From JBBSOK01 sp965219125 (lineage in GTDB: Bacteria > Bacteroidota > Bacteroidia > Flavobacteriales > Flavobacteriaceae), in assembly GCA_965219125.1 (NCBI GenBank), contig CBDCMO010000002.1:620001-684000 (forward strand): 64,000 nt of DNA, written 5' to 3'. A model generated the notes under the pieces. The model saw only the letters and a program-made list of their open reading frames with translations, did no database searches and was not told the origin of the DNA. A program made the position numbers and the translations under genes. Below, piece after piece: positions 43,090-51,695 of the stretch (its first letter is position 1; each line of letters starts with the position of its first letter).

Positions 43090-43731
43090 TTATACATCTA
43101 TTCTTTTTCCGGGAATACCGAAATATTTTCTATTGTCCTTAATACTTTTTGTTAAAAATGTAAAGGAAAGAATTTCATTATTATTTCCAATGCTTTTTCC
43201 CTGCAAAACGGCGGCACCCATCCCTAATGTATTAAAATTACCAATATCAACATTACCGGCAATTTGAACTCTTGGCATAATACTATTAAAATTACCTAAT
43301 GTAACATCATGACCTATTCCAATTCCACCGTTTAAAAAGTTGAAATTACCAATAGCTACATCACAGGAAATATTCGTTTCAATGGCAATAACGTTTCCAA
43401 TTCCAAATGAAAATATCGGATTAATTATATTATTTGGATGGATAATGTTTGGAAAGGATAAATTGGCGTTTTTATGAAATTTCTGAACTATTTTGTTTAC
43501 TATTTTTCTATCCGAAATGGCGAAAACAATATCAATTGGTTCAGTGGTTGTAAGTAGTGTATCCACTTTTCCCAAACAAAAAGTGTTTTGATATACGTGG
43601 AATTTTTCCGTGAAAATATCATCATAAAAACCTACAATTTCCCAAGTTGGAGCCACATTATTAATTGCGTGAATAATGGACCAAATCTCCTTGCCCAATC
43701 CAGAAGCACCAATTATTGCAATCTTCTTCAT
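43090..43731 (-). CDS. NeuD/PglD-family hexapeptide acyltransferase
   Basis: The 213-residue protein (start MKKIAIIGASGLGKEIW) has the N-terminal nucleotide-binding fold of NeuD/PglD and a left-handed beta-helix (about 100-200) with hexapeptide repeats such as VAIGNFNFLNGGIGIGHDVT. PglD acetylates the C4 amine of UDP-4-amino sugars using acetyl-CoA. With the ACP gene next door, this enzyme may instead accept acyl-ACP. A longer start at 43767 would overlap the transferase gene by 35 bases, so 43731 is chosen. Confidence 0.8.
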   Translation of the reverse strand: MKKIAIIGASGLGKEIWSIIHAINNVAPTWEIVGFYDDIFTEKFHVYQNTFCLGKVDTLLTTTEPIDIVFAISDRKIVNKIVQKFHKNANLSFPNIIHPNNIINPIFSFGIGNVIAIETNISCDVAIGNFNFLNGGIGIGHDVTLGNFNSIMPRVQIAGNVDIGNFNTLGMGAAVLQGKSIGNNNEILSFTFLTKSIKDNRKYFGIPGKRIDV

Positions 43732-43732
43732 A

Positions 43733-44338
43733 CTATTCGTTTCCTTTAAATGGTATTGTGGTTGCAACTCCTTCTGTATTTATATCTTCCCTGAAAAGTA
43801 CCTTTTGAATTGTTTTCAATAAAATTTTAAAATCCAATACGAACGATTGGTGGGCTACATACCAAACGTCATAAGCCAATTTCTTTTCCCAACTTATTGC
43901 GTTGCGTCCATTTACCTGTGCCCAGCCTGTAATACCAGGTTTTACAAGGTGTCTTTTTTTTTGTTCTAAATTGTAAAGCGGTAAATATTGTGGCATTAAG
44001 GGTCTTGGCCCCACAAGACTCATGTCGCCTTTCAACACATTAAACAACTGTGGTAATTCATCAAGCGATGTTGCCCTTACAAACTTTCCAAAACGTGTCA
44101 ATCTTTTCTCGTCTGCCAAAAGCTCGTCATTGCCATCGCGCTCATCTGTCATGGTCTTGAACTTCACAATTTTAAAAATTTTTTCATTTTTTCCAGGCCT
44201 TCGCTGAAAGAAAAATACGTGCCCCTTATTGGTGCCGTACAACCCTATAAGAACAACTGCAATAATTGGACTCGCAAAAATTAAAAAACAAATTGCAAAA
44301 ACCCTATCTATAAATGGTTTAATGATTTGGCCATACAT
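43733..44338 (-). CDS. PglC-like initiating sugar-phosphate transferase
   Basis: The 201-residue protein has one N-terminal membrane helix (about 8-30) and the bacterial sugar transferase domain, with FQRRPGKNEKIFKIVKFKTM, the DE pair in TSLDELPQL, and VGPRPLMPQYLPLY and VKPGITGWAQVNGR. This short form, like PglC, transfers a bacillosamine-type sugar phosphate to undecaprenyl phosphate to start the lipid-linked repeat. The following NeuD-like gene starts within 2 bases. Confidence 0.9.
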   Translation of the reverse strand: MYGQIIKPFIDRVFAICFLIFASPIIAVVLIGLYGTNKGHVFFFQRRPGKNEKIFKIVKFKTMTDERDGNDELLADEKRLTRFGKFVRATSLDELPQLFNVLKGDMSLVGPRPLMPQYLPLYNLEQKKRHLVKPGITGWAQVNGRNAISWEKKLAYDVWYVAHQSFVLDFKILLKTIQKVLFREDINTEGVATTIPFKGNE

Positions 44339-44367
44339 GAACTAAGCTCTTCTTTTATTTGAGGTGG

Positions 44368-44375
44368 CAAAACTA
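44368..44375 (-). promoter_or_regulatory. Candidate -7 element ahead of the PglC/acyl-cassette genes
   Basis: On the minus strand TAGTTTTG matches TAnnTTTG exactly, 30 bases before the PglC-like start codon, within a 112-bp gap. No clear -33 element. It would let the left half of the cluster be expressed separately. Confidence 0.4.
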
Positions 44376-44450
44376 AGTAAAAATTTTAACATAATTGTGC
44401 ATTTTTCTTTTATTTGGGAAGTTAGTAATATTGAGAAATACGAGATTGGA

Positions 44451-45668
44451 TTAACTCTTTTTTGTGTTTAATCTTGCCAATATTGCATCGTACGAAATGT
44501 GGATAGTGTACTGGGACTGCAACAACTTGTTCGCATTGGTCTTCATATTAGCCAGTTCAGCTGGTTGCATTTTTAAAAGTGATGTAATGTTTTTAATCTG
44601 TTGTAAAATGTCACCAGATCGTGCCCAGTAACCACAATTATGTGATTCTATAATTTTTCCAATATCTGTACTTATATCAGTTGCCGCTATAATAGGCAAT
44701 TCCATTTCTAGATAAGATAAAAGTCGTGAAGGAAAATTTGGTATCGTAAAATCTGGATGTAGAAAAATCATTCCAAAATCACAGCTTTGCAGCAATGTAT
44801 CATAATCCTCTTTTGGAATAGCTGAAAGTAACTTGGCATTAGTTGGTTTATTTCTTTCAAACCAATTTTCAATTATTACAAACTTTGTTCCTGAACCGAC
44901 TATTAAGAAATAACACTCCAAATATTTAGCGTTTTCTATGGTTTTTATTAAAAAATCTACTCCTTGCGGTGCGCCTAGATTTCCGCCGTAAACAAATATT
45001 TTTTTGTCCAGTGGAAGGTTATATTTTTTACGGATTGATTTTTTTTCAGCTTCAGTCTGAAGTAATTTTATTGGTACGATTGTATTTGGGTTTTCTTCAA
45101 CCTTTTTACTGGATATATAGGGATTATGTTTAAGGACATAATCTACATTTGCTGGAGACATACATCCAATTGTATCTGATATCTCATAAAGTTTTCGTTC
45201 TTTTTTCAGAAAAAATTTGTGGAGGAATCCACCCGCTTTCATCATTTTAAGATCAACCGCATTTTGCGGAAATATATCTTTAAGTAATAAATAACTGTAA
45301 GCGCCATCCCGTTTCTTAATATAACTGATTGCTTTGGAAAATGTGATTGGTGGTGTGGAATAAAGCACCAAATCAAACTTTATATTTTTACAATATTTTT
45401 TTATGGCACTTAAATATAATCTTTCTATGGAGAGTTGTCCGAAACCTTTTTCAATTATATTGGTTTTTTCGACATTTAGCGTTTTTACCTTTATGAAAGT
45501 AACGCCGTTTTTTTCTATTTGTGAAGTTCTTTCTTTATTTCTCCTTTGTGTGGGCGATACAATTACTATTTCATGACCTTCCTCTTTAAATTTATTTAAA
45601 AGGTCAGTATAGATACCTCTCGTTTCCAAAGAATCTATTTTTACCATTGTCAAAAAAAGTAATCGCAT
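44451..45668 (-). CDS. wbuB: GT4 glycosyltransferase, WbuB-like (L-fucosamine transferase)
   Basis: The 405-residue protein has a GT-B fold with the C-terminal nucleotide-binding half (about 200-380), including FVYGGNLGAPQGVDFL and GMIFLHPDF with PSRLLSYLEMELPIIAA. Sequence pattern and position directly after the fnl genes match WbuB, the L-FucNAc transferase of fnlABC-wbuB loci such as E. coli O26. It probably adds L-FucNAc to the lipid-linked chain. It follows fnlC by 9 bases. Confidence 0.75.
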   Translation of the reverse strand: MRLLFLTMVKIDSLETRGIYTDLLNKFKEEGHEIVIVSPTQRRNKERTSQIEKNGVTFIKVKTLNVEKTNIIEKGFGQLSIERLYLSAIKKYCKNIKFDLVLYSTPPITFSKAISYIKKRDGAYSYLLLKDIFPQNAVDLKMMKAGGFLHKFFLKKERKLYEISDTIGCMSPANVDYVLKHNPYISSKKVEENPNTIVPIKLLQTEAEKKSIRKKYNLPLDKKIFVYGGNLGAPQGVDFLIKTIENAKYLECYFLIVGSGTKFVIIENWFERNKPTNAKLLSAIPKEDYDTLLQSCDFGMIFLHPDFTIPNFPSRLLSYLEMELPIIAATDISTDIGKIIESHNCGYWARSGDILQQIKNITSLLKMQPAELANMKTNANKLLQSQYTIHISYDAILARLNTKKS

Positions 45669-45677
45669 TATTTTATT

Positions 45678-46820
45678 TTAAGAAATATTCTTACTCCAAA
45701 CGACCCTATTTACGTAATCCACATACGACAGAATAATCCGCACCACTTTTTCTGAAACATTTGGCATACTGTAATCATATACTGGTCGGAAATTACGCTC
45801 GGGACTTCTTTTTTGTTTTGATAACGCTGCCAAAGCTTGCATAATGCGCTCCGGATTCATGCCCACCATCATAACCGATGCCTCCTCCATTGCTTCTGGC
45901 CTTTCGTGCGCATCGCGAATATTGAGCGCGTGAAAATTTAATATTGAAGACTCTTCGGAAATAGTACCACTATCGGACAATACGGCAAAACTGTGCATTT
46001 GAAGTGCATTATAATCTGAAAAACCAAGTGGTTTGAGAAATTTAATATTTTTATGAACTTCCATCTTTTTGGAGTCCAACATGTTTTTAGTTCTTGGGTG
46101 GGTAGAAACTATTATAGGATAATCATATTTTTCTGCTATTTGATTTAACGAAGTAATTAAGCCTTCAAAGTTTTTCGGATTGCTTATATTTTCTTCCCTA
46201 TGTGAGGACACAACGAAAAATTTGTTCTTTTCTAGATTTAGTTTTGAAAGAACTGTGCTTGCTTCAATTTTATTTCTAAACTTGGTAAGAACCTCAAACA
46301 TAGGACTTCCCGTTTTTATAATCCTATCGGCTGGCAATCCTTCACGAAGTAAATATTCTCTCGCAATGCTGCTGTAAGTTAAATTCACATCGCTTACGTG
46401 ATCTACAATTTTTCGATTTGTTTCCTCAGGCACTCTTTGGTCAAAACAACGATTTCCAGCTTCCATATGAAAGATTGGAATTTGGCGTTTTTTTGCAGGA
46501 ATTGCACATAGACAGCTATTTGTATCTCCCAAAACCAAAAAGGCATCGGGATTTTCCTTTTCAAGCACAGGGTCTATTTTTATTAGAATATTACCAACTG
46601 TTTCAGTTGCATTTTTTCCAGCCGCTTCAAGAAAATAGTCCGGTTTGCGTATTTCAAGATCATCAAAAAAAATTCCATTTAGTTCATAATCGTAATTTTG
46701 ACCGGTATGTACCAAAATATGTTCAATAGCGTCATTTGCATCCAATGCTTGCATTACGCACGCAAGCCTTATTATCTCTGGGCGTGTTCCAACTACTGTT
46801 ACTACTTTTAGTTTTTTCAT
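45678..46820 (-). CDS. fnlC: UDP-N-acetylglucosamine 2-epimerase family enzyme, FnlC/WbjD
   Basis: The 380-residue protein is a non-hydrolysing 2-epimerase with TVVGTRPEIIRLACVM at the start, HTGQNYD, HMEAGNRCFDQRVPEETNRK (about 126-145) and SDSGTISEES (about 281-290). The context with fnlA and fnlB assigns it to the last step of UDP-L-FucNAc synthesis, epimerisation at C2. A housekeeping WecB-type role is possible but less likely here. Confidence 0.85.
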   Translation of the reverse strand: MKKLKVVTVVGTRPEIIRLACVMQALDANDAIEHILVHTGQNYDYELNGIFFDDLEIRKPDYFLEAAGKNATETVGNILIKIDPVLEKENPDAFLVLGDTNSCLCAIPAKKRQIPIFHMEAGNRCFDQRVPEETNRKIVDHVSDVNLTYSSIAREYLLREGLPADRIIKTGSPMFEVLTKFRNKIEASTVLSKLNLEKNKFFVVSSHREENISNPKNFEGLITSLNQIAEKYDYPIIVSTHPRTKNMLDSKKMEVHKNIKFLKPLGFSDYNALQMHSFAVLSDSGTISEESSILNFHALNIRDAHERPEAMEEASVMMVGMNPERIMQALAALSKQKRSPERNFRPVYDYSMPNVSEKVVRIILSYVDYVNRVVWSKNIS

Positions 46821-47022
46821 TTAATTGAAATTTCTTTAAACGCCTGCGAAATTAGGGTTTTAAATATTAATAATAAACCGTTCTGATAAATAAGCAAAAA
46901 ACGTTATGCTTTTAATCATTCCCTAGTTAGACTAACTGTTGGCTAAATTAAAATCAATATGTGAGTTGATTATAATTTCGGATTTCAAGTTCTTCAACTA
47001 CCCACAAACTGAAATTTTGTAA

Positions 47023-48141
47023 TTACACCTTCTCAAAATACGTATCTGCGTCGCTTTCATCATAGGGTTCATTAATCCAAAAGAGCGTTATCAACTCTGT
47101 ATCACCAATATTCGTAATGTTATGGGTGTACCAAATTGGCATATCAACATAAGCGGGTTGGTTTCCGTTTAAAATATATTCAAAAACTTCTGCGGTGTTA
47201 ATTTTTCTAAGTTTGATTGATGCTTTGCCGCTTATCACCGCAAACCGCTCAACTTTTCTGGTATGGTAATGATTACCACGTGTAATGCCAGGCACCGTAG
47301 TTGAAAATGAAGTTTGTCCTGCTGTATTGGCTCTCATAATTTCCACAAAAGCACCACGATTGTCCGTGTGTTTGATGAATTTGCGTGGAAAATAATCTTT
47401 TGGAAGAAAAGATGTGTATGTATTGAAAAGACTTTTTTCAAAATTATCTGAAAGGTCTGGAACAACTCCACTTTCTTGATAATTCTTTTTATAACCTTCT
47501 AACAATTGAAGAATTTCCGAAACTTTTTTTGATGCCGTACTTTGTATTTCATCTATAATTATTCCAGTTTTGGTAGAAACTATATGATTGTAAAATATTT
47601 CTGAAAGTTCATTAATATAAATAAGCTTAACCTCACCATCTTGTATAATTTTTGGCTGGTCATTATTTATCAATTTATAACAAAATGTAGCCACAACCGA
47701 GTTATAATTAGGCTTACCAAAAGGTCCAAAAACATTGGGAATTATACATGAAACAACTGTAGCGCTATTTTTTGCTGACCAACTTTCGAATGCCATTCTA
47801 CCTTCTTTTTTTGAATTACCATACAAATTGTCTTTCTCTTCCTGAGTAGAAGATGAAAAAATAATTTTCGGAGTAACATTTGCAGCAGTGCAGGCGCTTA
47901 TTAACTTATTTACTAAATTTACATTTGTGTTATATATAACATTTGAATCATCGTGCCTATTCATGGCGGCCAAATGAACAACAACATCACAATTTGAAAC
48001 GAACTTCTGTAACATTTCAGGATTTTCAAAAAAATCCTTTTTAAACGAAACTAGTTTAATTTCTTCGGGTTTCGTACCCAAGAAGTTATATAAATGCATT
48101 CCCATAAAGCCAGATTGACCCGTAATTCCTACTCGTATCAT
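47023..48141 (-). CDS. fnlB: FnlB/WbjC/CapF: NAD-dependent reductase with C-terminal cupin
   Basis: The 372-residue protein has an N-terminal SDR domain (about 1-240, VGITGQSGFMGMHLYNFL, and YGNSKKEGR as the active-site Tyr/Lys) and a C-terminal cupin domain (about 250-372) with GNHYHTRKVERFAVISG. This two-domain layout is that of CapF/WbjC/FnlB. The enzyme epimerises C3 and reduces C4 in the UDP-L-FucNAc pathway. It starts at 48141 with a TAATG overlap with the cupin gene; a GTG three codons earlier is unlikely. Confidence 0.9.
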   Translation of the reverse strand: MIRVGITGQSGFMGMHLYNFLGTKPEEIKLVSFKKDFFENPEMLQKFVSNCDVVVHLAAMNRHDDSNVIYNTNVNLVNKLISACTAANVTPKIIFSSSTQEEKDNLYGNSKKEGRMAFESWSAKNSATVVSCIIPNVFGPFGKPNYNSVVATFCYKLINNDQPKIIQDGEVKLIYINELSEIFYNHIVSTKTGIIIDEIQSTASKKVSEILQLLEGYKKNYQESGVVPDLSDNFEKSLFNTYTSFLPKDYFPRKFIKHTDNRGAFVEIMRANTAGQTSFSTTVPGITRGNHYHTRKVERFAVISGKASIKLRKINTAEVFEYILNGNQPAYVDMPIWYTHNITNIGDTELITLFWINEPYDESDADTYFEKV

Positions 48142-48572
48142 TACTCCCACTCTTTAAAATTTTTAAAATCGAATTTATAATTATCTACTATTTCATTTAA
48201 ATAATAATCTGAAAATATCATAAGCCGTGCATTTTCGCTTTCCGCTTTAAATCCGTTGGCAAAACCGGGTGGAATTAATAGCACTTCCGGTTTTTCAGAA
48301 TTTAAATCAAATTCATATATTTCAGTTGATGCCTTTGGCAAATCCCAATCTTCCACTTTCACTAATTTTACTTTAAAAGTTCCATTTGTACACAAAAACC
48401 AGCGGCTTTCTATTTTATGTGCCTGCCAAGCTCGAATTATGTCAATATTGGCATTAGTTGTATAATACATCCGTTTAATTGCTCCCAAATCAAAATCATT
48501 AATAAAGCTAAGAATTCCGCGATTATCTGAAAATATATCGCCTTCAATAATTTGAGGATTTTTAGTAGTCAA
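48141..48572 (-). CDS. WxcM/RmlC-like cupin sugar epimerase or isomerase
   Basis: The 143-residue protein is a single cupin domain. It begins IIEGDIFSDNRGILSFINDF, a pattern like RmlC and WxcM-type sugar 3,5-epimerases and keto isomerases, and contains IRAWQAHKIESRWFLCTNG and LIPPGFANGFKA. It lies between fnlA and fnlB and is coupled to fnlB. Its reaction is not certain; it may assist epimerisation in the L-FucNAc pathway or act on another keto sugar. Confidence 0.7.
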   Translation of the reverse strand: MTTKNPQIIEGDIFSDNRGILSFINDFDLGAIKRMYYTTNANIDIIRAWQAHKIESRWFLCTNGTFKVKLVKVEDWDLPKASTEIYEFDLNSEKPEVLLIPPGFANGFKAESENARLMIFSDYYLNEIVDNYKFDFKNFKEWE

Positions 48573-48580
48573 GATTGTTT

Positions 48581-49588
48581 TTACTTTATATCACTTTTAA
48601 TAATGTCCAATTTTTCAATAAGTTTTTTCATTCCTTCAACATTTAGTCTTTCCGTATTGTGGCTATGATAATCTTCAATAGTGCTTACATCTACTTCTCC
48701 CTCAGAAAAATATTGGGCGTAGTTTAAATCTCTATTATCTGCCGGGATTCTATAAAAGTCACCCATATCTTCAGCTTTTATCATTTCTTCTCTTGTACAC
48801 AGCGTTTCATAAAGTTTTTCTCCATGACGCGTACCAATAATTTTTATTTCAGCATCGCTTTTATAAAGTTCTTTTAGTGCTTGCGCCAAATCTTTTATAG
48901 TTCCAGCAGGAGCTTTATTCACAAAAAGATCGCCTGTATTTCCATTTTCAAAAGCGAATAAAACCAGTTCCACTGCATCGTCCAGTGACATTAAAAATCG
49001 CGTCATTTTTGGATCCGTAATAGTTAATGGTTGTTTGTCTTTAATTTGCTTTATGAACAACGGTATTACCGAACCTCGTGAAGCCATTACGTTACCGTAA
49101 CGAGTGAGGCAGACAACAGTATCCTTATTATTTCTAGAGGCGGCAACGGCAACTTTTTCCATTAATGCCTTTGAGATTCCCATGGCATTTATTGGATATG
49201 CAGCCTTATCTGTACTCAAACAAATTACTTTTTGGACCTTATTGAAAGCCGCAGCATCTATTACATTTTGCGTTCCCAGAACATTTGTACGAGTTGCTTC
49301 CAATGGAAAAAATTCGCAAGATGGAACTTGCTTTAAGGCTGCAGCATGAAACACATAGTCCACACCTCGCATTGCGCGCTCAATACTATCATAATTTCGG
49401 ACATCGCCAATGTAAAATTTCAGTTTATCATTTTTTAAGGAAGTACGCATGTCTTCCTGTTTCTTTTCATCTCGCGAAAAAATACGGATTTCTTTAAAAT
49501 GATTTGTATTTAGAAAACGGTTTAATACCGCATTTCCAAAAGAACCTGTGCCTCCAGTTATTAGTAGAATTTTATTTTGAATTTTCAT
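48581..49588 (-). CDS. fnlA: UDP-GlcNAc 4,6-dehydratase/5-epimerase FnlA/WbjB
   Basis: The 335-residue protein is a soluble SDR with LLITGGTGSFGNAVLNRF, STDKAAYPINAMGISKALME (catalytic region with Met for Tyr) and GTRHGEKLYETL. Length and text match FnlA/WbjB, which makes the UDP-4-keto-L-sugar that begins UDP-L-FucNAc synthesis. It heads the fnlA-cupin-fnlB-fnlC-wbuB group and is followed by the cupin gene in 8 bases. Confidence 0.9.
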   Translation of the reverse strand: MKIQNKILLITGGTGSFGNAVLNRFLNTNHFKEIRIFSRDEKKQEDMRTSLKNDKLKFYIGDVRNYDSIERAMRGVDYVFHAAALKQVPSCEFFPLEATRTNVLGTQNVIDAAAFNKVQKVICLSTDKAAYPINAMGISKALMEKVAVAASRNNKDTVVCLTRYGNVMASRGSVIPLFIKQIKDKQPLTITDPKMTRFLMSLDDAVELVLFAFENGNTGDLFVNKAPAGTIKDLAQALKELYKSDAEIKIIGTRHGEKLYETLCTREEMIKAEDMGDFYRIPADNRDLNYAQYFSEGEVDVSTIEDYHSHNTERLNVEGMKKLIEKLDIIKSDIK

Positions 49589-49597
49589 TTTGCTTTT

Positions 49598-50755
49598 TTA
49601 TAGTAAGCTTATTAGATGCTCTGTATATTTATCTGCTGTAAAATTATTCAAATACGAATTTATTGCGGCTTTGGAATATGCTTCATATTTGGTTTCGTCT
49701 TGCGCCAATTTCTTTATAACTTCAGCGATTTCTGCTGGAGATTTTGGATTAACAAAAATACCGTTTTCCTGATTGACCATAGTGGGTATCAATCTATATT
49801 CGGTTACAATTGGTACACACCCATAGGCAAGTGCTTCAAGCACCGATACTGGCTGTCCTTCATTAATATAATAACTGGGTAATATGAAAAAATGAGATTT
49901 TTGAAATGCTTCAGATTTTTCTTTTCCATATAAACCTTTTACATGAGAAACATTTTTCTTTAAATCATGGGCTTGAACATACTCAAAAAAAGCTTTTTCT
50001 GATAATTCGGAATTTACAAATTTTGTATCATCAACAGATTCTAGGAATCTACCTGCAAACGTAGCTTCTATTTTTAGGTTGGTAGTCTTCTCTATTATTT
50101 TCACAGCTTCCAAAACATCCCAAAATCCTTTGCTCTCTATAAGATTACTCAAATACAGTATTTTTATAGAATCCTCTTTTGAAATAGATTTAGAATGAAT
50201 TTTTGAACTATCAATTTTTTCAGGTAAACCATTGGGCAAAGCATAGACTTTAGATTTGTAATCTCTTAAAAATGAAAATTGACTTTTGGTAAATTCGCCT
50301 TCGACAATAATTTTATTAGTTTTTGAAAGCGTATTATTTATTCTATTCTGCAATGATTTAGATTGATTATTATAAAACCCACCATAATTGGCACCAAACT
50401 GATGCGCTACAATATTATGGTTGAACATCCGCCCCATTCCAATTATTAAGTAATCTCTAATAAAACCAACTTTAGATTGTGCGGTTGTTAAATAAATAGT
50501 ACATTTTTTATTGAGCATTAAAATAAAGAATATTCTAATTACAACTATCAGATAATTAATTGCTTTAATAAAAGAAAATTTACCTGAAATTCTTTCTCTT
50601 TCACTTGTAAAAATGGAAACTCCTATATCAATAATCTTATTTTTAATTTTCCTTTTTTCTAGCTCATCGACCAAAAGTTGAAACATCATCGATTGGCCGT
50701 TAACACTTTTATTATTTTGAGTTGTAGGGCCAATAGCTATTATTTTATAATCCAT
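49598..50755 (-). CDS. GT4-type glycosyltransferase
   Basis: The 385-residue protein has a GT-B fold. The C-terminal domain contains KILYLSNLIESKGFWDVLEA (about 198-217), and FFILPSYYINEGQPVSVLEA with LAYGCVPIV (about 300-328), the acidic donor-binding site of GT4 enzymes. It overlaps the epimerase gene by 11 bases. Donor and acceptor are unknown; it may add the third sugar of the repeat or a side branch. Confidence 0.8.
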   Translation of the reverse strand: MDYKIIAIGPTTQNNKSVNGQSMMFQLLVDELEKRKIKNKIIDIGVSIFTSERERISGKFSFIKAINYLIVVIRIFFILMLNKKCTIYLTTAQSKVGFIRDYLIIGMGRMFNHNIVAHQFGANYGGFYNNQSKSLQNRINNTLSKTNKIIVEGEFTKSQFSFLRDYKSKVYALPNGLPEKIDSSKIHSKSISKEDSIKILYLSNLIESKGFWDVLEAVKIIEKTTNLKIEATFAGRFLESVDDTKFVNSELSEKAFFEYVQAHDLKKNVSHVKGLYGKEKSEAFQKSHFFILPSYYINEGQPVSVLEALAYGCVPIVTEYRLIPTMVNQENGIFVNPKSPAEIAEVIKKLAQDETKYEAYSKAAINSYLNNFTADKYTEHLISLL

Positions 50756-51692
50756 TTTTTACATCGTTTATCCAGGTCCAAACTTTTTTTAAACCTTCAT
50801 CAATTCCAATAGTTGGATGCCAGCCAAGATCGTTATCTATTTTTTTTATTTGAAGGACATTGTAATTACAATCAAATTCTCTTGATGATTTTGGGACAGT
50901 TTTAATTTCCATACCCGAGATAAAAACAATTTTCTCTAAAATTTCCTTTATCGTATAACCTTCTTGACTGCCAACGTTATAAACAGCGGTTATTCCTTCT
51001 TTCTGTTCACTTTCTAAGCACTTAGAAACTGCGGCTGCAAGGTCTGACACATAAATGAAATCTCTTGTAACCTTCCCCTCGTCATATAGATCAATTGATT
51101 CATTTTTTATAATAGATCGGAACGCGTGGCCTATTATACCCTGAGGTTTAAATAAATTTTGATATTTTCCATAAACATTTGAGGGTCTAAGAATAAAACT
51201 TTCTATTTTTGACTGACTGGTCAAAAATTTAATATAATTTTCTGCTACAATTTTTGAAAGGCCATAAGCAGATATAGGTCTTTTGTGACTGTTCTCATCT
51301 AAGGGCTCATTATTTATTGAATCTCCATATATAGTTCCTCCAGAGGATAAATAAACGAATTTTTTTAAACGGGGTATGTCTTTGGCTTTTTCTAAAAATT
51401 TGACTAGCGGATTCGTATTCTGCTGAAAGTCATCAACCAAGCTTTCATTATGTATGCTAGGTACGAGTGAACTAACCAACCATATAGCTACATCACAACC
51501 GTCAATACTTTTCAACAAATTTTTTGTGTCCTTAATATCAATTTCAAAAGTTTTCACATGATTGTGCTTTATAACTCGAGCATCAATTTTTCTACTAATA
51601 ATATTAACCGCATAATTTCTTTTTAAGAAATAATGGGTAAAATTTTGACCTATAAAGCCCGCTCCTCCTATAATTCCAATCCTAGGTTTCAT
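50745..51692 (-). CDS. NAD-dependent epimerase/dehydratase (UDP-hexose 4-epimerase type)
   Basis: The 315-residue protein is an extended SDR with GIIGGAGFIGQNFTHYF, the catalytic Ser in YLSSGGTIYG, Tyr-x-x-x-Lys in YGLSKIVAENY, and RDFIYVSDLA. It resembles GalE/Gne-type enzymes. It may make UDP-galactose or UDP-GalNAc for the polymer, or remodel another sugar. It sits between two transferases. Confidence 0.75.
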   Translation of the reverse strand: MKPRIGIIGGAGFIGQNFTHYFLKRNYAVNIISRKIDARVIKHNHVKTFEIDIKDTKNLLKSIDGCDVAIWLVSSLVPSIHNESLVDDFQQNTNPLVKFLEKAKDIPRLKKFVYLSSGGTIYGDSINNEPLDENSHKRPISAYGLSKIVAENYIKFLTSQSKIESFILRPSNVYGKYQNLFKPQGIIGHAFRSIIKNESIDLYDEGKVTRDFIYVSDLAAAVSKCLESEQKEGITAVYNVGSQEGYTIKEILEKIVFISGMEIKTVPKSSREFDCNYNVLQIKKIDNDLGWHPTIGIDEGLKKVWTWINDVKNGL

Positions 51693-51695
51693 ATT

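Noticed and set aside
46821..47022. Possible gene or element in the 202-bp gap before fnlC
   Set aside because: No frame of useful length, repeat or clear hairpin; only a one-mismatch -7-like TAATTTCG.
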